A model generated the notes under the pieces. It was not told the DNA's origin. It saw only the letters and a list, made by a program, of their open reading frames with translations, and made no database searches. Both the position numbers and the translations under genes were made by a program. A stretch of DNA of 64,000 nucleotides. Source: Bacteroidales bacterium. Its GTDB lineage: Bacteria; Bacteroidota; Bacteroidia; Bacteroidales; FEN-979. The stretch covers positions 23,576 to 87,575 of the forward strand of contig JALNWG010000011.1 in the NCBI GenBank assembly GCA_023231005.1, in the 5' to 3' direction. Positions within the stretch are counted from its first letter, which is position 1; each line of letters starts with the position of its first letter. Shown piece by piece: positions 9,546-17,787 of the stretch.

Positions 9546-10370
9546 ATGCCATATTGTTGCGGAAGAGCGTTGGATTTATCCACTCCGGTTATCATGGGAA
9601 TCTTAAATATCACACCCGATTCTTTTTTTGACGGAGGGAATTATCTGACCCAAGAGACCCAGTTGAAACAGGTGGAAAAAATGTTGGAGGAAGGAGCTTC
9701 CATCATTGATTTGGGGGCTGTTTCTACCCGTCCCGGAGCACAGGAAGTTAGTCAAACAGACGAACTTGATCTCTTGCTTCCTGTGGTAAAAAACCTCCGG
9801 CAGCACTTTCCCGATTCAATCATTTCGATAGACACCTTCCGTCCGGTGGTTGCAAGGGCCGTGGTTGAACAAGGTGCAGATATAATCAACGACATTTATG
9901 GAGGTCGGTTTGAGCAAGGGATGCTGGAGGTGGTTTCGATGCTTAAAGTTCCTTACATTCTTATGCACATGAAAGGAGATCCAATTACGATGCAAGTAAA
10001 ACCGGAATATTCGGACGTAATGGCGGAGATCACTTACTTTTTCGAACAGCAATTGGCAAAATGTCGTAATCAAGGCATCACCCAGGTACTTCTTGATCCC
10101 GGATTCGGATTTGGAAAATCAGTAGCACACAATTTTACGATCCTGTCGCATTTAACATCGCTCCGGTCACTTGGAGCCCCATTAGTGGTAGGTCTTTCCC
10201 GCAAATCAATGATCAACAAAGTGTTACAAACAAAACCAACCACTGCGCTGAACGGTACCACCGTATTAAACACCATTGCATTAATAAAAGGGGCTGACAT
10301 CTTGCGAGTTCATGATGTAAAAGAAGCAATGGAAGCCATTCGTTTGGTGAATATGCTTCATGCCTCTTAA
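9546..10370 (+). CDS. folP: Dihydropteroate synthase
   Basis: FolP condenses 6-hydroxymethyl-dihydropterin diphosphate with p-aminobenzoate in folate synthesis. The TIM-barrel motifs are all present in order: NITPDSFFDGG near residue 20, DLGAVSTRPGA near 56, SIDTFRP, the IINDIYGG strand, LDPGFGFGK and the substrate-binding SRKSM. The 274-residue length is normal. It stands 34 bases before dacA, and its own -7-like element lies upstream in the region shared with the divergent DUF1599 gene. Confidence 0.96.
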   Translation: MPYCCGRALDLSTPVIMGILNITPDSFFDGGNYLTQETQLKQVEKMLEEGASIIDLGAVSTRPGAQEVSQTDELDLLLPVVKNLRQHFPDSIISIDTFRPVVARAVVEQGADIINDIYGGRFEQGMLEVVSMLKVPYILMHMKGDPITMQVKPEYSDVMAEITYFFEQQLAKCRNQGITQVLLDPGFGFGKSVAHNFTILSHLTSLRSLGAPLVVGLSRKSMINKVLQTKPTTALNGTTVLNTIALIKGADILRVHDVKEAMEAIRLVNMLHAS

Positions 10371-10375
10371 TTTAC

Positions 10376-10383
10376 TAACTTTG
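10376..10383 (+). promoter_or_regulatory. Putative -7 element for dacA
   Basis: TAACTTTG (TAnnTTTG type) lies between the folP stop and the dacA ATG, 21 bases before the ATG. This would allow dacA to be transcribed separately from folP. No clear -33 element. Confidence 0.35.
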
Positions 10384-10404
10384 CCGCACAGGAAAAATTA
10401 AGAT

Positions 10405-11187
10405 ATGTTGTTAGTTGGATTATTCAGCGTTAGGATTGTCGATATCATTGATATCATTCTTTTTGCTATTATCCTCTACGAAATTTACAACCTGGTTAAG
10501 GGAACCGCAGCCATCCGTATTTTCATCGGCATCATTGCCATTTATCTGTTGTGGAAAATTGTTAAAGCATTGCAAATGCAATTGCTCACCGAAATATTAG
10601 GCCAGGTTATTTCCGTTGGGGTAATTGCGTTGATTGTTGTATTTCAACCTGAAATCAGGCAGTTTTTAGTGATGGTCGGCAACACCAAAATCATAAAAAA
10701 CCAGCGAAAAAGATTTTTATTCTGGAAATTTAAAATCGACAATCCGGTCAATCAAAAAATCGACAATATTGTAAAAGCCTGTCAGAAGATGGCGGAAACC
10801 AAAACGGGTGCCTTGATCGTTATTACACGCCAGAATGAACTGTCGCAGTTTGTTGCAACCGGACAAACGGTTGATGCAAAAATTTCAGAAGTTCTTCTGG
10901 AAACGATTTTTTTCAAGAACAGTCCTTTGCACGATGGAGCAGTGATTATCATCGGAAACAATATCCGCGCTGCCCGTTGCATATTACCGGTATCGAAAAA
11001 ATCCGATATTCCTACTTTTTACGGACTTCGTCACAGAGCGGCTGTCGGAATCACAGAAAAATCAGATGCTGTGGCTCTTATTGTTTCCGAAGAGCGAGGT
11101 AATATTTCTTACAGTTTTGAGGGGAACTTGACAACAGATGTCTCCCCTGCCGTTCTTTCTACATTTCTGAAAAATCTCTTCCGGTAA
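10405..11187 (+). CDS. dacA: Diadenylate cyclase (c-di-AMP synthase), CdaA type
   Basis: This enzyme makes cyclic di-AMP from two ATP. The first 90 residues hold three hydrophobic segments, as in membrane-bound CdaA. The DAC domain follows, with the catalytic DGA motif at 177-179 (HDGAVII) and the RHR motif at 209-211 (GLRHRAAVG). Length (260) fits CdaA of Bacteroidota. No CdaR-like regulator is adjacent; folP lies upstream. c-di-AMP usually controls potassium, osmotic balance and wall homeostasis, but targets cannot be read from this window. It is convergent with the minus-strand deformylase fusion, only 11 bases away. Confidence 0.95.
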   Translation: MLLVGLFSVRIVDIIDIILFAIILYEIYNLVKGTAAIRIFIGIIAIYLLWKIVKALQMQLLTEILGQVISVGVIALIVVFQPEIRQFLVMVGNTKIIKNQRKRFLFWKFKIDNPVNQKIDNIVKACQKMAETKTGALIVITRQNELSQFVATGQTVDAKISEVLLETIFFKNSPLHDGAVIIIGNNIRAARCILPVSKKSDIPTFYGLRHRAAVGITEKSDAVALIVSEERGNISYSFEGNLTTDVSPAVLSTFLKNLFR

Positions 11188-11198
11188 ATCTCGCGCTG

Positions 11199-11789
11199 CT
11201 ATTTCCTCTTTTTATTCCCTTTTTTCAAGGCAGCAATTGAATCGGCACGGCGGGTGCTATCAGCTTTTTGGCGAACTTCAAACTCCCTGACCATTTGATC
11301 CGGTGTTTTCCCAAGATTCTGTAATGCCAACTTTGCATCATCGGTAAAATCATCGTTGGGATATTTTTCAATAAACAGAAGATAAGTTTCACGGGCATTG
11401 TCAAGATTATCTAACAAATTTTCATAGACAAATGCTTTAAAAAACAGGCAAAGTGATGCTTTGGGCTGATCGGGATAGTTTTTCAGGTACTGATCAAACA
11501 GGGCAATGGCTTTGGTTCCCTTTCCTGCATTCATATTGATGTTGGCAGCTTTGAAAAGGAATCCCGGTGCCAGTGAGTCTTTGGGGTGATCTTTTATAAA
11601 ATCTTCATATAGAACCAGTAAACTATCGGCTTTTGTTTTATCGAAACTGACTACTTCCGGTGAAAACAAACGGTTTTCCAGGCCACGAATTTGTTGTACG
11701 GTTTTTTCACGGGAAGGGCCGCAGCCAGTGAACATCGATGACAATACCAGCAGCATCAGCATGGTTAATTTTCTTCCTTTTTTTATCAT
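11199..11789 (-). CDS. TPR lipoprotein (second module of the def fusion, probably its own gene)
   Basis: Starting at the in-frame ATG at 11789-11787 the frame gives a 196-residue protein. It has a basic N-terminus, a hydrophobic core and a lipobox-like FTGC ending at Cys23, so on its own it would be an outer-membrane or periplasmic lipoprotein. The body shows two to three tetratricopeptide-like helical pairs (for example AIALFDQYLKNYPDQ and ARETYLLFIEKYPNDDF) and a charged, lysine-rich tail. As part of the deformylase fusion the signal peptide would lie internally and could not work normally. Function unknown; TPR lipoproteins of this size often aid envelope assembly. Confidence 0.6.
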   Translation of the reverse strand: MIKKGRKLTMLMLLVLSSMFTGCGPSREKTVQQIRGLENRLFSPEVVSFDKTKADSLLVLYEDFIKDHPKDSLAPGFLFKAANINMNAGKGTKAIALFDQYLKNYPDQPKASLCLFFKAFVYENLLDNLDNARETYLLFIEKYPNDDFTDDAKLALQNLGKTPDQMVREFEVRQKADSTRRADSIAALKKGNKKRK

Positions 11790-12338
11790 GGGAAAAATCA
11801 TTTTATATGCGACATCAACATTTCCTTTTGAAATGTCGGTTAATTTCCGTTTTAACAACATTCTTTTCAAACTGGGTATCCGGTCAACGAAAACGATGCC
11901 ATCCGTATGATCATATTCGTGTTGGATAACCCGTGCTAAAACCCCATCGAAACGCTCGTCGTGCGGATTAAAATTTTCATCGAAATATTTGATATAGATG
12001 ATAGGTTTTCGTAAGATATCCTCACGGATCCCCGGAAAGCTCAAACATCCTTCATCAAAAAGAACCTCGTCACCCTCCTTACGGTAAATATTTGCATTGA
12101 TAAAAGCTTTTTTAACACCGGCAACTTCCGGGTACTTTGCAGCAAAAGGGGAAGCATCGATCACAAAAACCCGGATTGACCGGTTAACCTGGGGAGCGGC
12201 AAGGCCGACTCCCTCCGATTGATACATGGTGTCCCACATATTTTCTATTAAAACCTTCAAATCGGGGTAATCGGGAGTGATTTCGACTCCCATTTTTTTC
12301 AATACCGGATGACCGTATGCAACGACTGGTAAAATCAT
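11199..12338 (-). CDS. def: Peptide deformylase read in frame into a TPR lipoprotein (379 aa fusion as sequenced)
   Basis: Residues 1-183 are a complete peptide deformylase, which removes the N-formyl group from new proteins: GVGLAAPQ (43-50), EGCLS (96-100) and the metal-binding HEYDH (140-144) are intact. The ATG at 12338 is chosen over a TTG at 12344. Instead of stopping after KMIFP, as expected for a deformylase of about 185 residues, the frame runs into a second protein with its own lipoprotein signal peptide. Deleting one base from TTTTTCCC at 11790-11797 would give CCATGA, a stop overlapping the next start. The fusion is therefore probably a one-base frameshift or a sequencing error, not a working chimera. 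It is followed upstream by ruvX. Confidence 0.85.
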   Translation of the reverse strand: MILPVVAYGHPVLKKMGVEITPDYPDLKVLIENMWDTMYQSEGVGLAAPQVNRSIRVFVIDASPFAAKYPEVAGVKKAFINANIYRKEGDEVLFDEGCLSFPGIREDILRKPIIYIKYFDENFNPHDERFDGVLARVIQHEYDHTDGIVFVDRIPSLKRMLLKRKLTDISKGNVDVAYKMIFPMIKKGRKLTMLMLLVLSSMFTGCGPSREKTVQQIRGLENRLFSPEVVSFDKTKADSLLVLYEDFIKDHPKDSLAPGFLFKAANINMNAGKGTKAIALFDQYLKNYPDQPKASLCLFFKAFVYENLLDNLDNARETYLLFIEKYPNDDFTDDAKLALQNLGKTPDQMVREFEVRQKADSTRRADSIAALKKGNKKRK

Positions 12339-12369
12339 AAACAATAAGAATTAGAAATTGAAAAATCGA

Positions 12370-12789
12370 TCATTGGCAGTTTTTTGTTTCCATATAGGAT
12401 TGCAGGATCAATGTGGCGCTTACCGTATCGATCAAAGCCTTATCCTGACGGTCCTTTTTCTTTGCTCCTGCATCCCGGATGGCTTTTACAGCCATCATGG
12501 AGGTAAATCGTTCATCAATTCGTTCGACCCGGATTGCCGGGTACAGGGATTTTAATTTTTTTACGAAAGGATCGATATAAACGGCAGATTCCGATGGCAG
12601 ATTATTCATTTGCCGTGGTTCTCCCACTACAAAACAATCCACTTTGTTTTTTGTGGTATAATCCTTCAAAAAATCAAGCAGATCAAGGGTTCGTACCGTT
12701 GTCAAGCCTGTTGCGATGATTTGCATTTCATCGGTCACAGCAATACCGGTGCGTTTACGTCCATAATCCAATGCCAGAATTCTTCCCAT
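12370..12789 (-). CDS. ruvX: YqgF/RuvX family Holliday junction resolvase-like protein
   Basis: A 139-residue RNase H-fold protein of the YqgF family, involved in 16S rRNA 5' end maturation and proposed as a Holliday junction resolvase. It shows the N-terminal LALDYGRKRTGIAV strand-loop with its acidic residue, the GEPRQMNNLPS motif, DERFTSMMA in the middle and the C-terminal acidic motif within DRQDKALIDTVSA. It is read toward the deformylase gene, 31 bases away, and faces dapD across a 70-base divergent promoter region. Confidence 0.93.
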   Translation of the reverse strand: MGRILALDYGRKRTGIAVTDEMQIIATGLTTVRTLDLLDFLKDYTTKNKVDCFVVGEPRQMNNLPSESAVYIDPFVKKLKSLYPAIRVERIDERFTSMMAVKAIRDAGAKKKDRQDKALIDTVSATLILQSYMETKNCQ

Positions 12790-12805
12790 ATCAACAAATT
12801 CAGTG

Positions 12806-12813
12806 CAAAGTTA
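12806..12813 (-). promoter_or_regulatory. Putative -7 element for ruvX
   Basis: On the minus strand this reads TAACTTTG (TAnnTTTG type), 16 bases before the ruvX ATG. It lies back to back with the dapD element. Confidence 0.3.
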
Positions 12814-12833
12814 CAAAGATTTGAATTTTTATC

Positions 12834-12841
12834 TAATTTTG
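12834..12841 (+). promoter_or_regulatory. Putative -7 element for dapD
   Basis: TAATTTTG (TAnnTTTG type) ends 18 bases before the dapD ATG. No clear -33 element at standard spacing. Confidence 0.3.
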
Positions 12842-12859
12842 GAGCTATAACCGAAAGAT

Positions 12860-13684
12860 ATGCCAATAAAAAACCTCCTTAAAGAGATTATTGAACACGC
12901 CTGGGATGACAGGAATTTATTGAAACAGCCTGATACCCGGGAAGCTATTCTTGAGGTTATAGAAAAACTCGACAACGGGGAATTACGGGTTGCATCCCCT
13001 TGCGAAACCGGTTGGATAACGCACGAGTGGATCAAGAAAGCAGTGATTTTATATTTTCCGCTTCAAAAGATGGAGGTTACTGAAGTAGGGCCCTTCCAGT
13101 ATTATGATAAAATTCCCTTAAAAAAGAATTATGAAGCATTGGGGATCCGGGTTGTTCCTCCTGCCACTGCTCGCTTTGGCTCCTTTATTGCACGGGGGAC
13201 AGTACTGATGCCCTCCTATGTGAATATCGGTGCCTACGTTGATTCCGGGACGATGGTTGACACCTGGGCCACAGTAGGATCCTGCGCCCAGATCGGAAAG
13301 AATGTTCATCTCAGTGGTGGAGTAGGAATCGGCGGGGTTCTTGAACCATTGATGGCAGCTCCGGTTATCATTGAGGATCATTGCTTTCTCGGCTCCCGCT
13401 GCATCGTTGTGGAAGGGGTACACTTAGGCTACGAATCCGTTTTGGGAGCCAATGTGGTTATCACCGGAACAACCCGTATTCTTGATGTTTCCGGAGAAAA
13501 AGTCAGGGAATATAAAGGATATATACCTCCCCGTTCGGTTGTGATTCCCGGCAATTTTCCAAAGGAATTTCCTGCCGGCACATACCAGGTTCCCTGTGCC
13601 CTAATCATTGGGCAACGTAAGAAATCCACCGACTTGAAGACATCCTTGAACCAGGTTTTACATGATTTTGAGGTGGCAGTATAG
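12860..13684 (+). CDS. dapD: 2,3,4,5-tetrahydropyridine-2,6-dicarboxylate N-succinyltransferase
   Basis: DapD succinylates tetrahydrodipicolinate in the succinylase route to meso-diaminopimelate and lysine. The 274-residue protein has a helical N-terminal domain, then a left-handed parallel beta-helix built from hexapeptide repeats (about residues 105-225: VPPATARFGSFIARG, MPSYVNIGAYVDSG, WATVGSCAQIGKNVHLSGGVGIGG). The family signature EDHCFLGSRCIVVEG is present. The next gene starts at the base after its stop. Confidence 0.96.
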   Translation: MPIKNLLKEIIEHAWDDRNLLKQPDTREAILEVIEKLDNGELRVASPCETGWITHEWIKKAVILYFPLQKMEVTEVGPFQYYDKIPLKKNYEALGIRVVPPATARFGSFIARGTVLMPSYVNIGAYVDSGTMVDTWATVGSCAQIGKNVHLSGGVGIGGVLEPLMAAPVIIEDHCFLGSRCIVVEGVHLGYESVLGANVVITGTTRILDVSGEKVREYKGYIPPRSVVIPGNFPKEFPAGTYQVPCALIIGQRKKSTDLKTSLNQVLHDFEVAV

Positions 13685-14668
13685 ATGAAAAAAATCCTGA
13701 TTATTCAAACCGCATCCATCGGGGATGTCATCCTGGCTACACCCATAATAGAAAAACTGCATCACCATTTTCCGGAAGCCGACATCGATTTTTTACTTAA
13801 AAAAGGCAATGAATCGCTGTTCCGCAACCATCCGTTTTTACATGAGTTGATTATCTGGGATAAAAAAAACGGGAAATATCTCAATTTTGACAAGATTCTC
13901 CATACGGTTTGGTTCACGCATTATGACCTGGTCATCAACCTCCAACGGTTTTTCCTTACCGGGGTGATGACAGCTTTTTCAAGGGCAGGGATGAAAATCG
14001 GCTTTGACAAGAATCCGCTTTCTTTTCTCTTTACAAAAAAAATTCCACACCACATCGGACAAGGAGAACATGAGGTCGACCGGAATCTTTTGCTGATCAA
14101 GGATTTTACTGATTCCTCAAGGTTTTTACCCAAACTCTATCCTTCACCTGAGGATGAGCAAGCGGTTCAATCCTTTCAACATGGGATCTATTACACCATT
14201 TCTCCGGCATCCTTATGGTTTACCAAACAATATCCGGTTGAAAAATGGAAGTCGTTGCTCATCCGGATTCCAAACGATCGAACCGTGTATCTTTTGGGCG
14301 GCCAGGCAGATTTCATTCTGTGTGAAGAGTTGAAATGCAGTGGCGGTCATCTTCACACCGTTAATCTTGCTGGCCGGCTTACCTTCCTTCAATCGGCTGC
14401 ACTGATGAAGGAGGCCCGGATGAATTTCACCAACGACTCGGCCCCCATGCACCTTGCCTCTTCGGTGAATGCTCCGTTAACTGCCATTTTTTGCTCTACG
14501 GTTCCACGTTTTGGATTCGGACCGTTATCCGAAAATTCAATAATTGCAGAGATTCAGGAGCGATTAGCTTGCCGTCCCTGCGGCCTCCACGGGTTTCAAA
14601 AATGTCCGGAAAAACACTTCAAATGCGCTCTGGAAATCCCGGATGAACTGCTCTCAAACCGGCTTTGA
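13685..14668 (+). CDS. Glycosyltransferase family 9 (heptosyltransferase-like)
   Basis: A 327-residue GT-B enzyme of family 9, whose members (WaaF/WaaC/RfaF-like) add heptose to the lipopolysaccharide core at the cytoplasmic face of the inner membrane. The N-terminus (KKILIIQTASIGDVILATPII) and the C-terminal NDSAPMHLASSVNAPLTAIF donor site are diagnostic. A C-x2-C-x7-C-x6-C cluster near the end (RLACRPCGLHGFQKC) is common in this family. It begins directly after the dapD stop, so co-transcription is likely. The exact sugar cannot be told. Confidence 0.88.
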   Translation: MKKILIIQTASIGDVILATPIIEKLHHHFPEADIDFLLKKGNESLFRNHPFLHELIIWDKKNGKYLNFDKILHTVWFTHYDLVINLQRFFLTGVMTAFSRAGMKIGFDKNPLSFLFTKKIPHHIGQGEHEVDRNLLLIKDFTDSSRFLPKLYPSPEDEQAVQSFQHGIYYTISPASLWFTKQYPVEKWKSLLIRIPNDRTVYLLGGQADFILCEELKCSGGHLHTVNLAGRLTFLQSAALMKEARMNFTNDSAPMHLASSVNAPLTAIFCSTVPRFGFGPLSENSIIAEIQERLACRPCGLHGFQKCPEKHFKCALEIPDELLSNRL

Positions 14669-14719
14669 CCAAGGAATTCCGGAATTATAATAAGGCTTTT
14701 CCATAAAGCAAATTTTTAG

Positions 14720-14727
14720 TACCTTTG
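14720..14727 (+). promoter_or_regulatory. Putative -7 element for tsaC
   Basis: TACCTTTG (TAnnTTTG type) in the 99-base gap before tsaC, 40 bases before the ATG. A TTTT run sits 19 bases upstream in place of the usual TTTG. Confidence 0.4.
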
Positions 14728-14767
14728 CGAGTTATTTAAATGAGCTGGAAATATTTTTCTAAGTCAG

Positions 14768-15331
14768 ATGGAAAGTGAAATACGCCATTGTTTAAAAGTT
14801 TTAAAAGCGGGAGGCACTTTGCTTTATCCCACCGATACCATCTGGGGGATCGGATGCGACGCAACCAATTTTCACGCCGTTGAAAAGGTATACCGTCTAA
14901 AAAAAAGGATGGAAAGTAAAAGCCTGATTATTTTATTGGATGATGTTGCAAAACTTACCGATTATGTAGTTGATGTACCGGATATTGCATGGGATCTGCT
15001 CAAAAGTGTCGATTCGCCATTGACCATCATTTACGCTCAATCAAAAAATCTGGCATCCAATGTTGTGGCAAAAGACCAGTCGATTGCCATCCGGATTGTA
15101 AAAAATGAATTTTGCCGCTTGCTGATCGAATCGTTTGGCAAACCCATCGTTTCAACATCAGCAAATATTTCAGGGGAGCGTCCTCCTCTGGGATATAAAA
15201 ACATCGATGAGGAAATAATAAAAGGTGTTGATTACGCAGTTGATCCATCCATCGGAGTATTACAGCAAATTAAACCATCAAGGATTATCCGTTTAGGCAA
15301 CAACGGCGAATTTCAAATCATCAGAAAATAA
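14768..15331 (+). CDS. tsaC: L-threonylcarbamoyladenylate synthase (Sua5/YciO/YrdC family)
   Basis: This enzyme makes threonylcarbamoyl-AMP from threonine, bicarbonate and ATP for the t6A modification at position 37 of ANN-decoding tRNAs. The 187-residue YrdC-like protein shows KAGGTLLYPTDTIWGIGCDA near residue 14, KKRMESKSLIILL near 45 and STSANISGERPP near 132. It lacks the extra C-terminal Sua5 domain, which fits the short TsaC form. It has its own promoter-like element. Confidence 0.93.
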   Translation: MESEIRHCLKVLKAGGTLLYPTDTIWGIGCDATNFHAVEKVYRLKKRMESKSLIILLDDVAKLTDYVVDVPDIAWDLLKSVDSPLTIIYAQSKNLASNVVAKDQSIAIRIVKNEFCRLLIESFGKPIVSTSANISGERPPLGYKNIDEEIIKGVDYAVDPSIGVLQQIKPSRIIRLGNNGEFQIIRK

Positions 15332-15337
15332 CGACAA

Positions 15338-15364
15338 AAGAAAACCCGAAATGAGTGTTTTCTT
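15338..15364 (+). terminator. Weak hairpin downstream of tsaC
   Basis: An 8-bp A/T-rich inverted repeat, AAGAAAAC at 15338-15345 and GTTTTCTT at 15357-15364, with an 11-base loop starts six bases after the tsaC stop. It lacks a strong U-tract, so termination is only possible. The following stretch up to 15420 also contains short CTCTT/AAGAG repeats. Confidence 0.25.
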
Positions 15365-15425
15365 CCCTGAACTCTTCGAGCAAGAGCTCTTCCTCTTCGA
15401 TGAGTGAGGACTTACTTTGATAAAA

Positions 15426-15456
15426 TTGCACAAACTACCCGATTTTTATACCTTTG
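15426..15456 (+). promoter_or_regulatory. Promoter for purB
   Basis: TTG at 15426-15428 and TACCTTTG at 15449-15456 are separated by 20 bases. This matches the Bacteroidota -33/-7 arrangement (TTG, about 17-23 bases, TAnnTTTG). Predicted start lies near 15461, giving a leader of about 37 bases. Confidence 0.5.
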
Positions 15457-15497
15457 TTAAGAAGTTCAATGGATGTTTATTTCTATAATTGTTTGTT

Positions 15498-16847
15498 ATG
15501 TATTCAGATCTGACTGCTATTTCGCCGGTTGACGGCCGTTATCGCAAACATACCGATCCCTTATCGGCATATTTTTCGGAATCCGCCATTATCCGGTACA
15601 GGATATTGGTAGAGGTTGAGTATTTCATTGCCCTTTGCAAACTCCCGCTTCCGCAACTCAAAGCGGTGGATAAAAAGCTCTTCCCAAAATTGCGTAACCT
15701 TTATGGCAAATTTTCTCCGGAAATGGCGGAAAGAGTTAAAGCGATTGAGAAAGAGACCAATCACGATGTTAAAGCGATAGAGTATTTCGTGAAGGAGAAG
15801 TTTGATGAAATCGGATTGAAAAAATTCAGAGAATTCGTTCATTTCGGTCTTACTTCCCAGGACATCAACAACACGGCTTTCCCATTGGCTTTGCGTGATT
15901 CTTACAGGGACATTGTTGAACCAATGATCGAAAATGTTTTCGGGGATCTGTTGGCTCGCAGTCGTCAGTGGAAAGATATCCCCATGCTGGCTCATACTCA
16001 TGGGCAACCAGCCTCTCCGACTACCGTTGGAAAAGAACTTTATGTATTTGTGGAAAGGCTTGGAATGCAGCTTGCGCTACTGGAAACTGTTCCCATATCG
16101 GCCAAATTTGGCGGAGCTACCGGCAATTTCAATGCCCATCTTGCGGCTTATCCATCCATTAACTGGGTTAAATTTGCCAATAAATTTGTGAATGAAACTT
16201 TAGGTCTGGAACGTTGTCAAACCACCACCCAGATTGAACATTACGACAATCTTGCCGCTTTCTTCGACAATCTCAAACGCATCAATACCATCCTGATTGA
16301 TCTTGATCGTGATATATGGAGCTATATATCGATGGATTATTTTAAACAGAAAGTGAAAAAAACGGAAACCGGATCTTCCACAATGCCTCATAAAGTGAAT
16401 CCCATCGACTTTGAAAATTCGGAGGGGAACCTGGGTCTGGCCAATGCCATTTTTGAGCATCTGTCGGCGAAACTTCCCATTTCCAGACTTCAGCGCGACC
16501 TTACCGATTCAACGGTAATCCGGAACATGGGAGTACCCCTTGCCCATTCGTTAATTGCCTATAAATCGTTATTGAAAGGTCTCGATAAATTAATCCTGAA
16601 TGATACAAAAATAAAAAAAGAACTGGAAGCAAATTGGGCGGTTGTTTCTGAGGCGATCCAAACCATCCTGCGACGTGAAAACTATCCCGATCCTTACGAA
16701 GCTTTAAAAGCGCTTACCCGTGGAGAATCCGGGATTACCAAAGCAACGATCCATTCTTTCATCGATCAGTTAAAGGTTTCGAAAAAAATAAAGGACGAGC
16801 TCAAATCCATTACCCCCGAAAATTACATTGGGATCATTGATTTCTAA
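15498..16847 (+). CDS. purB: Adenylosuccinate lyase
   Basis: PurB acts twice in purine synthesis: it releases fumarate from SAICAR and from adenylosuccinate. The ATG at 15498 is chosen over an upstream TTG at 15489, giving 449 residues. Signatures include FGLTSQDINNTAFPL near residue 115, the THGQPASPTTVGKE segment with the catalytic His near 170, and the flexible signature loop GSSTMPHKVNPIDFEN near 293. The length matches the E. coli-like form. The GT2-like gene follows after 27 bases. Confidence 0.95.
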   Translation: MYSDLTAISPVDGRYRKHTDPLSAYFSESAIIRYRILVEVEYFIALCKLPLPQLKAVDKKLFPKLRNLYGKFSPEMAERVKAIEKETNHDVKAIEYFVKEKFDEIGLKKFREFVHFGLTSQDINNTAFPLALRDSYRDIVEPMIENVFGDLLARSRQWKDIPMLAHTHGQPASPTTVGKELYVFVERLGMQLALLETVPISAKFGGATGNFNAHLAAYPSINWVKFANKFVNETLGLERCQTTTQIEHYDNLAAFFDNLKRINTILIDLDRDIWSYISMDYFKQKVKKTETGSSTMPHKVNPIDFENSEGNLGLANAIFEHLSAKLPISRLQRDLTDSTVIRNMGVPLAHSLIAYKSLLKGLDKLILNDTKIKKELEANWAVVSEAIQTILRRENYPDPYEALKALTRGESGITKATIHSFIDQLKVSKKIKDELKSITPENYIGIIDF

Positions 16848-16874
16848 AAATTTCATCCAGCACCTTCATACAGT

Positions 16875-17750
16875 ATGAAAGTAAGCGGTTTCACCTTTGT
16901 CCGAAATGCCATCAAATATGATTATCCGGTGGTGGAGTCCATCACTTCCATCTTACCAATATGCGATGAATTCATTGTTGCCGTAGGAAGCTCCGACGAT
17001 GGTACCCGGGAGCTCGTGTCGGGTATCGCTTCAAATAAAATACAGATCATTGACACCATTTGGGATGAAACTTTACGGAAGGACGGACAGGTGCTGGCAT
17101 TGGAGACGGACAAGGCGCTGGCAGCCGTATCTCCGGAAAGTACCTGGGCTTTTTATTTACAGGCCGATGAAGTAGTTCACGAAAAATACCTGCCCGGAAT
17201 CAAAACTGCAATGGAAAAATGGGAGATGTACCCGGAAATTGAAGGGTTGGTGTTCCGGTATGCTCATTTCTGGGGATCGTATGAATATGTCGGTGATTCC
17301 CGAAAATGGTACCGGAATGAAGTTCGGGTTATTAGAAATGACCCGCAGATCCACTCCTATCTCGACGCACAGGGATTCCGAAAAAACGGGGAAAAGCTGA
17401 AAGTAGCCCCGGTTGAAGCCACCATTTACCATTATGGTTGGGTAAAACCACCCGAAAATCAGCAAGCCAAGCAGGAAAACTTCCACCGTTACTGGCATAG
17501 CGATCGCTGGATAAAAAATAAAGTTACAAAAGACAGTAGATTTGACTATACCGGGATTGATTCTCTGGTACCATTCAGCGAAACTCATCCTGCCGTGATG
17601 AAGGAGCATCTTGGAAGGCAAAACTGGGAATTTCATTACCTTCCATCCCATACCCATTCATCATTAAAAAACAGAATTCTTCATTGGATAGAAAAGAAAA
17701 CCGGGTGGAGGATCGGAGAATACAGAAATTACAGACTTTTGAACAAATAG
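16875..17750 (+). CDS. Glycosyltransferase family 2-like protein
   Basis: A 291-residue protein with a GT-A type start: SGFTFVRNA near residue 3, the nucleotide-sugar strand AVGSSDDGTREL near 37, and a QADEVVHE segment near 96 in the place of the usual DxD/DADE motif. The rest (VIRNDPQIHSYLDAQGF, the H-W-S-D-R-W segment) resembles cytosolic GT2 proteins of Bacteroidota acting on surface polysaccharide. Gln before Ala-Asp-Glu instead of Asp is a mild departure. There is no membrane helix. Substrate unknown. Confidence 0.75.
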   Translation: MKVSGFTFVRNAIKYDYPVVESITSILPICDEFIVAVGSSDDGTRELVSGIASNKIQIIDTIWDETLRKDGQVLALETDKALAAVSPESTWAFYLQADEVVHEKYLPGIKTAMEKWEMYPEIEGLVFRYAHFWGSYEYVGDSRKWYRNEVRVIRNDPQIHSYLDAQGFRKNGEKLKVAPVEATIYHYGWVKPPENQQAKQENFHRYWHSDRWIKNKVTKDSRFDYTGIDSLVPFSETHPAVMKEHLGRQNWEFHYLPSHTHSSLKNRILHWIEKKTGWRIGEYRNYRLLNK

Positions 17751-17768
17751 AAATTTCATATTTTTTAA

Positions 17769-17776
17769 TACTTTTG
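17769..17776 (+). promoter_or_regulatory. Putative -7 element for the DUF5606 gene
   Basis: TACTTTTG (TAnnTTTG type) ends 11 bases before the ATG at 17788, implying a leader of only about 5-8 bases. Confidence 0.35.
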
Positions 17777-17787
17777 CATAAAATAAA

